Source: Planctomycetaceae bacterium
GTDB lineage: Bacteria; Planctomycetota; Planctomycetia; Pirellulales; Pirellulaceae
Assembly (NCBI GenBank): GCA_002717145.1
Contig: PBCP01000022.1
Coordinates: forward strand, 1-39,173
Reading direction: 5' to 3'
DNA length: 39,173 nt
Both the position numbers and the translations under genes were made by a program. This document shows positions 34,898 through 39,173 of the stretch, piece by piece; position 1 is the first letter of the stretch, and each line of letters begins with the position of its first letter. The notes under the pieces were generated by a model, which was not told where the DNA came from, ran no database searches, and was given only the letters and a program-made list of their open reading frames with translations.

Positions 34898-36349
34898 TCA
34901 GAATAGTTCGTGGATCGGTTCACCATGGTAAATCTGGTGCGGACGGTTTTCAGCATCATACCATGCCGCCGTCGCAGGGATTCCCAAAGCGTCATAAATC
35001 GTAGCCGCCATTTGCTCTGGCGTTTTTGGGTTGTCTACCGGATGGCCACCATGTTTGTCTGATTTTCCAATGATATTGCCACCACGAACTCCTCCGCCAG
35101 CAAACCAGACGGTTTGTAAGGCGCCGTGATGATCGCGGCCTGGTTTTTCATAATGAGATGGAAGTAACGATATCTTAGGTGTGCGTCCAAATTCACCTGC
35201 CATAACGATCAACGTTTCGTCCAGTTCCCCGGTCGCCCCGAGGTCATCTAGTAATGCCGAGATGGCTTTGTCGGTAGGAGGAAACAAATTGTCTTTCAGG
35301 TGAGGGAATGCATTTCCGTGCGTATCCCATGCCTCATCATTTCCTAAGTTGACCTGTACCATATTGACGCCTGCTGCCATCAGACGTCGTGCCATTAATA
35401 GTGACCAACCAAAACAGTTTCGACCATACTGTTCCTGAATCTTCTCTTCAGCGTTGGTAACGTCTAACGCGTGCTGAACCTTGGGGTCCGTCAGGAGAGT
35501 AATAGCCTGTTCGCGATACCGGTCGAATTGCTCCGTTTGAGCTGATTTGTCAAGCCGTCGTTTTTGGTCGGTTACCGTGTTTACCAGTTTTAGGCGATCA
35601 ACAAATCTGTTTTCAGCCAACCCGTGAGGCAGTTCCAAATTGGGAGCTTCATACTTACGGGTTAAATCAACATCTCGTTTTTGATGGTCAAACGCATATT
35701 CTGGAAAGGCGCCATAGGACTGTCGGTGAAACGAGGCTGCTTCGATAAACCAGGGATTAGCGTCCTCACCCATTTGTCCTGCAAATTGGCCGGGAATGAT
35801 TCGACCTGATTGGTGAACTAACCGTTCTGGAAGCACTGCAACCGGAGGCAGGTTGTTTTGTGGAAGGGTTACGGTATTGGCAATCGCTGCCATGGCGGGA
35901 AAATCTGTTGGCTTTGGTGCGGACGGGTTGAATCCGGTAGGCACGTCGGTCCGACCAGTCAGCATGATGTGGTGTCCCTGAGAGTGCTCGTTCCATTGAT
36001 GAGTCAAACTGCGGACGATTGACCACCTGTTACTTCGTTTTGCCAGCTCCGGTAAGTGTTCGCAAATCTGCATTCCCGGAGTTGCTGTCGAGACAGGATT
36101 GAACTCACCCCTGATGTCATCAGGAGCATCAGGTTTCATGTCAAAGCTGTCTTGTTGGGCCAGACCGCCCGAAAGGAATATGTAAATGACTTTTTTGGCT
36201 TTCGCACCGGTCGTGTTGTATCGTTTTTGAATCGGTGCAGCCTGCAGTGCTTTCACGTGATTCATGCCAAGTCCCAGCAAACCGACACTACCTGCCTGAA
36301 TAGCAAACCTTCGACTGACCTTGGGATGGTGATATTTCTGACAGCTCAT
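34898..36349 (-). CDS. DUF1501 domain protein, Tat-type leader
   Basis: A 483 aa DUF1501 protein with an N-terminal SRRFAIQAGSVGLLGLG Tat-like leader. Its signatures are IFLSGGLAQQDSFDMKPDAP, GMQICEHLPELAKRSNRWSI, HHIMLTGRTD, QVNLGNDEAWDTHGN and MAGEFGRTPKISLL. It differs clearly from the copy at 28.4 kb (longer middle, His/Asn-rich ligand loops), so the two are distant paralogues. Like that copy it has no DUF1549/DUF1553 partner beside it. AGGTTTG precedes the ATG, and a 10 bp dyad lies about 20 bp upstream. Confidence 0.94.
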   Translation of the reverse strand: MSCQKYHHPKVSRRFAIQAGSVGLLGLGMNHVKALQAAPIQKRYNTTGAKAKKVIYIFLSGGLAQQDSFDMKPDAPDDIRGEFNPVSTATPGMQICEHLPELAKRSNRWSIVRSLTHQWNEHSQGHHIMLTGRTDVPTGFNPSAPKPTDFPAMAAIANTVTLPQNNLPPVAVLPERLVHQSGRIIPGQFAGQMGEDANPWFIEAASFHRQSYGAFPEYAFDHQKRDVDLTRKYEAPNLELPHGLAENRFVDRLKLVNTVTDQKRRLDKSAQTEQFDRYREQAITLLTDPKVQHALDVTNAEEKIQEQYGRNCFGWSLLMARRLMAAGVNMVQVNLGNDEAWDTHGNAFPHLKDNLFPPTDKAISALLDDLGATGELDETLIVMAGEFGRTPKISLLPSHYEKPGRDHHGALQTVWFAGGGVRGGNIIGKSDKHGGHPVDNPKTPEQMAATIYDALGIPATAAWYDAENRPHQIYHGEPIHELF

Positions 36350-36367
36350 GACAAACCTGTGGGGTTA

Positions 36368-36395
36368 GTTGATACAACTCTTTTATTGTATCGAC
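36368..36395. promoter_or_regulatory. Candidate operator dyad upstream of DUF1501
   Basis: GTTGATACAA (36368-36377) and TTGTATCGAC (36386-36395) are inverted copies with one mismatch, separated by 8 bp. The dyad lies in the divergent region, 19 bp from the DUF1501 start and about 130 bp from the hydrolase start, a suitable position for a dimeric repressor. Confidence 0.45.
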
Positions 36396-36470
36396 AAACT
36401 AAATGTCGTTTCCATAGAAACTACACACATCACATGATTTCAGCAGGCATTACAATGAATAGCGGTACCC

Positions 36471-36496
36471 TCTCCCCCTCGATTGGGAGGGGGGGA
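36471..36496 (+). repeat. GC-rich hairpin in the leader of the hydrolase gene
   Basis: A 10 bp stem (36471-36480 with 36487-36496, one G-U pair) and a 6 nt loop, built of C-run and G-run arms. It ends 27 bp before the hydrolase start. The C-run/G-run design resembles dispersed extragenic palindromes of bacteria, but only one copy is in the window. Confidence 0.5.
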
Positions 36497-36523
36497 AGTA
36501 AGAAAGATACCTGGAGAATGATA

Positions 36524-37612
36524 ATGTTGCGTCTACTTCTATTATTGACGATCTGTTCGAGTGTTAACGCCGTTAATGCTCAGCAACCCAAGGCGGCCCC
36601 ATCACCCTATAATGATCACGTTGATCTGAGCTATTTTTATGATGCGTTTGGAAGGCGGAGGTCCATCGAGTCAAAATCGGATTGGATGCAACGAAGGCAG
36701 CAAATTCTGGCAGATATGCAATTGATTATGGGCCCCTTGCCTTCGCCCGAAGCGCCCGTTGTGTTGGACTTAAAGGTTCATGAAGAAACAAAAACGGCGA
36801 ATTACATACGTCAGCTAGTTAGTTACCACACAGACTCGAAAAATCGTCGCGTCCGTGCATACCTATTTCTCCCCCCTTCGACAGAGGCTCCGAGGGCGGC
36901 AGTTTTATGTCTCCATCAGACGACCACCATCGGTAAGAAGGAGCCTGCTGGTCTTGGAGGAAATCCGCAGTTGCATTATGCCAGGCATTTAGCAGAGAGA
37001 GGTTTTGTAACACTCGCTCCGGATTACCCCAGTTTTGGTGAATATGACTATTCGTTTTCAGCGAAAGACGGATACGTCAGTGGTACAATGAAGGCAATTT
37101 ATGACAACATCCGCGCAATCGATCTGTTGCAGTCGCTTGCCCAGGTGGACGGTGGCAGGATTGGCTGCATTGGACACTCGCTAGGAGGTCACAACACGCT
37201 CTTCACCGCTGCATTTGATTCTCGCATTAAAGTGATGGTAAGCAATTGTGGATTCACTCGCTTTCACAAATACTATGAGGGGAAGCTAAAGGGATGGACG
37301 AGTGCCCGTTACATGCCGTTGATCAACGATAAGTATGAAAATGATCCGGATCAGGTGACATTTGACTTCCCGGAAATCATCGCATCCTTCGCCCCGCGTC
37401 CCTTCCTCGCCAGTTCTCCGATTCATGATGCCAATTTTGAAGTATCGGGTGTGAAGGACTCCATGGCGCAGGCATTAAAGATTTATCGTCTGTACGATGC
37501 CGAGCACAACCTACAGGCCAATTATCCGAACGCGGCTCATAGCTTTCCGAAAGAGGCACGTGAAGTTGCTTATCGATTTCTGGAGAAGCACCTCATGGTT
37601 CCTCCCCCTTAG
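36524..37612 (+). CDS. Exported alpha/beta hydrolase (dienelactone hydrolase/acetyl xylan esterase-like)
   Basis: A 362 aa product with a signal peptide (about 1-19, ending VNAQ). It has an alpha/beta hydrolase core with nucleophile S219 in GHSLGGH, a probable acid D302 (PIHDANFE) and His H339 (NAAHSFP). ALCLHQTT (about 127-134) forms the oxyanion region. Such exported esterases remove acyl groups from polysaccharides or act on lactones. The frame is open to 36056 inside the opposite DUF1501 gene; GGAG seven bases before ATG 36524 and the signal peptide decide the start (ATG 36518 is possible). Its stop overlaps the convergent PhoX-family stop. Confidence 0.9.
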   Translation: MLRLLLLLTICSSVNAVNAQQPKAAPSPYNDHVDLSYFYDAFGRRRSIESKSDWMQRRQQILADMQLIMGPLPSPEAPVVLDLKVHEETKTANYIRQLVSYHTDSKNRRVRAYLFLPPSTEAPRAAVLCLHQTTTIGKKEPAGLGGNPQLHYARHLAERGFVTLAPDYPSFGEYDYSFSAKDGYVSGTMKAIYDNIRAIDLLQSLAQVDGGRIGCIGHSLGGHNTLFTAAFDSRIKVMVSNCGFTRFHKYYEGKLKGWTSARYMPLINDKYENDPDQVTFDFPEIIASFAPRPFLASSPIHDANFEVSGVKDSMAQALKIYRLYDAEHNLQANYPNAAHSFPKEAREVAYRFLEKHLMVPPP

Positions 37613-39021
37613 AGACATCCTTTTTCCCAGGGGCCAGTAATTGCAATGGTGTATCCGGGAGACTGAATGTTGGCAAACAACCATTTTCCATCGGGGCTAA
37701 AGTTTGCGCCGGTCCACTCGGAACCTCGAAAATCGCCTTTAATCCCCTGGTAAGGTTTCTCGATTATCGTGTTATTCTCTGCGAAAACATGGATTTCACC
37801 CTCTGGACTCAGTGCATGCATGCGTGGGAAATATCGCTTGATTCCTTGAGGAGTCTGGATGGTGGTGATGCCACAATCTTCACAAACGATAATCCCGCCA
37901 CGTGAGCTAACGGCCATGTTGTCGGGCATATTCAAAACCTGCTTGCTGGGAGACTCGAACACCAATCGGAGTGTGTTTTCAGCAATGTTCAATTCCCAGA
38001 TCTGACCAGCCTTAGCATCTCCACCACTGGTGGAATCAAAGAACATTGATCCGTCGTAATACCAGATGCCTTCCAAACGGTTAAAGTTTGTACCACCTTT
38101 TTTTCGTCCCTGGATGTAGACTCCCAGTGAATTATCCGTTTGCGGCGTATGGGCTAATTCCGGGTCATCAATTTTGACCCATTCAAGATCCCCGTAGACT
38201 GCTCCCGGCTTGACATTTTTCGACAAGTCAGGATGGCCCGGAACACGCAACATTTCCAACGTTCCGCCGTCTTGAAGCACTCCTTTGGTGTTTGGACGAA
38301 ATCGGTACAAACCGCTCGTGCCCCGATCTTCGGTTTCGTAAACATAGGATGTTTTGGGATCGACGGCGATAGCTTCATGGACAAATCGCCCCATGGCTTT
38401 AAGGGGAGTGGGATTGCCCTGTCCATTGGCCGGAACTTCAAAGATCCAGCCGTGTGTTTTCGCATACTGAGGGTCGGAATTTGATTCAGGACCGTCGGTC
38501 GTTTCTTCACATGTCAGCCAGGAGCCCCAGGGAGTGACGCCCCCGGCACAATTGCGAACGGTTCCTGAAAGCGAAGCACGGCTTGAGATGAACTTCCCTG
38601 CTCCGCCGTCAAAATCAACATGGGTGGTTCCCCCGGGAGATTTCGGATCGTAAGTATTCCCCGCCTTCGCAAAGGAATCTCTGAGTCCTCCGAGTTCATG
38701 GTTTCTGCAAAGAGTCAGGATTCCGGCCTTGTCCGAAATTACGCCGGTTCCATCGTGTGCACCGGGGGTTTTCCGCCCATCTGTCATTAGCTCGCCCGTC
38801 CAGCCGTATGTTAGGTAGCTGAAACCAGTTGGTAAACACAATAACGGTAGACCGGTTGTCATATCTTTCGTTGGTTTAAGTGGTCCGTATGGTGAGCTGG
38901 TATCGGACTTGACAACTTCTTCAGCGTTGACAAAGTTGAATTTGCCGAGGGTGTGGATAATGGAGGCGCTGCTAACACCTGCCGCCGTAGATGCGATAAA
39001 TTCTCGCCGATTGGACTTCAT
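37609..39021 (-). CDS. Tat-exported PhoX-family (DUF839) phosphatase-like protein
   Basis: A 470 aa member of the PhoX/DUF839 family with a Tat leader (NRREFIASTAAGVSSASII). Core motifs are ILTLCRNHELGG (101-112), VRNCAGGVTPWGSWLTCEE (155-173), YVYETEDRGTSGLYRF and GGIIVCEDCG. PhoX phosphatases use an iron-calcium cofactor with a conserved Cys, and the Cys in NCAGG is the natural candidate here. It probably cleaves phosphate esters in the periplasm. The stop codon overlaps that of the hydrolase on the other strand. Confidence 0.9.
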   Translation of the reverse strand: MKSNRREFIASTAAGVSSASIIHTLGKFNFVNAEEVVKSDTSSPYGPLKPTKDMTTGLPLLCLPTGFSYLTYGWTGELMTDGRKTPGAHDGTGVISDKAGILTLCRNHELGGLRDSFAKAGNTYDPKSPGGTTHVDFDGGAGKFISSRASLSGTVRNCAGGVTPWGSWLTCEETTDGPESNSDPQYAKTHGWIFEVPANGQGNPTPLKAMGRFVHEAIAVDPKTSYVYETEDRGTSGLYRFRPNTKGVLQDGGTLEMLRVPGHPDLSKNVKPGAVYGDLEWVKIDDPELAHTPQTDNSLGVYIQGRKKGGTNFNRLEGIWYYDGSMFFDSTSGGDAKAGQIWELNIAENTLRLVFESPSKQVLNMPDNMAVSSRGGIIVCEDCGITTIQTPQGIKRYFPRMHALSPEGEIHVFAENNTIIEKPYQGIKGDFRGSEWTGANFSPDGKWLFANIQSPGYTIAITGPWEKGCL

Positions 39022-39173
39022 CGAATTGGATTCCCGAGTTGATAACGGTGTTCTTGAGTTAGGGAAGTTATTCTAAACTCCCCCATGAATTTCATATGTA
39101 TTGTCGGTTAAGTCATTGTTAAGATTAGTACCCTGTGCCGACCGGTGGCAGGCCACTTATGAATCTTGCATCC
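39022..39173. other. Upstream region of the PhoX-family gene, window edge
   Basis: 152 bp leading to the window end. It should contain the promoter of the PhoX-family gene. I see no coding region, no Pho-box-like direct repeats and no hairpin strong enough to name. Confidence 0.3.

Noticed and set aside
36056..36523. Long N-terminal extension of the alpha/beta hydrolase
   Set aside because: It overlaps the opposite DUF1501 gene, passes through a GC-rich hairpin and would bury a good signal peptide; the ribosome binding site supports ATG 36524.
1..39173. CRISPR array, prophage, insertion sequence or defence cluster
   Set aside because: No regularly spaced direct repeats, transposase, integrase, restriction or toxin-antitoxin genes were found on either strand.

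Overview
The window looks like chromosomal DNA of a planctomycete. The evidence is the combination of three S1-type sulfatases, two DUF1501 proteins, a DUF1559 protein with a type IV pilin-like N-terminus, a Tat-exported Gfo/Idh/MocA oxidoreductase, a planctomycete-style FHA protein and many exported beta-propellers. Base composition is moderate and genes are short-spaced but frequently switch strand. I see no rRNA, tRNA, CRISPR array, insertion sequence, phage or integrase gene. Genus cannot be fixed from what is visible.

Layout, left to right. 1-4.3 kb: nrdB (a class Ic-type ribonucleotide reductase small subunit, its nrdA partner presumably just outside the window), then two exported propeller lactonases flanking a divergent AhpD-like protein. 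4.3-8.3 kb, minus strand: Gfo/Idh/MocA oxidoreductase, transglutaminase-like lipoprotein, PIG-L deacetylase, minimal MscS channel. 8.4-11.6 kb, plus strand: ApbE flavin transferase, Dabb protein, sulfatase. 11.7-13.3 kb, minus: ComM/YifB ATPase. 13.5-17.0 kb, plus: a coupled M24 peptidase / SDR / M81 (MlrC-like) operon. 17.0-17.5 kb, minus: FHA protein. 17.7-25.8 kb, plus: a run of seven genes (YhcC radical SAM, PhoD phosphatase, SDR, PQQ-type propeller, DUF6817-like, AraD1-like, sulfatase). 26.2-27.3 kb: DUF1559 protein with high-expression codon use. 27.3-28.1 kb, minus: TIM-barrel isomerase. 28.4-29.8 kb, plus: DUF1501. 29.8-34.1 kb, minus: four-gene operon (sulfatase, PAL-like NHL propeller, LDH2-type dehydrogenase, WD40 propeller). 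34.2-39.0 kb: DUF3179-like protein, second DUF1501, exported alpha/beta hydrolase and a PhoX-family protein.

Taken together the region reads as accessory catabolism typical of planctomycetes that live on sulfated, esterified polysaccharide: exported sulfatases, esterase, lactonases and phosphatases outside the cytoplasm, with SDRs, an AraD1-like dehydratase, a sugar isomerase and 2-hydroxyacid dehydrogenase inside. Housekeeping genes (nrdB, comM, yhcC) are interspersed. The observations I consider most worth following are the Phe-for-Tyr class Ic NrdB, the PAL-like lyase with an intact three-His site next to an LDH2 dehydrogenase, the M24-SDR-M81 operon, and several hairpins placed directly over or in front of translation starts. 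I did not find a clear-cut new defence or mobile system here.
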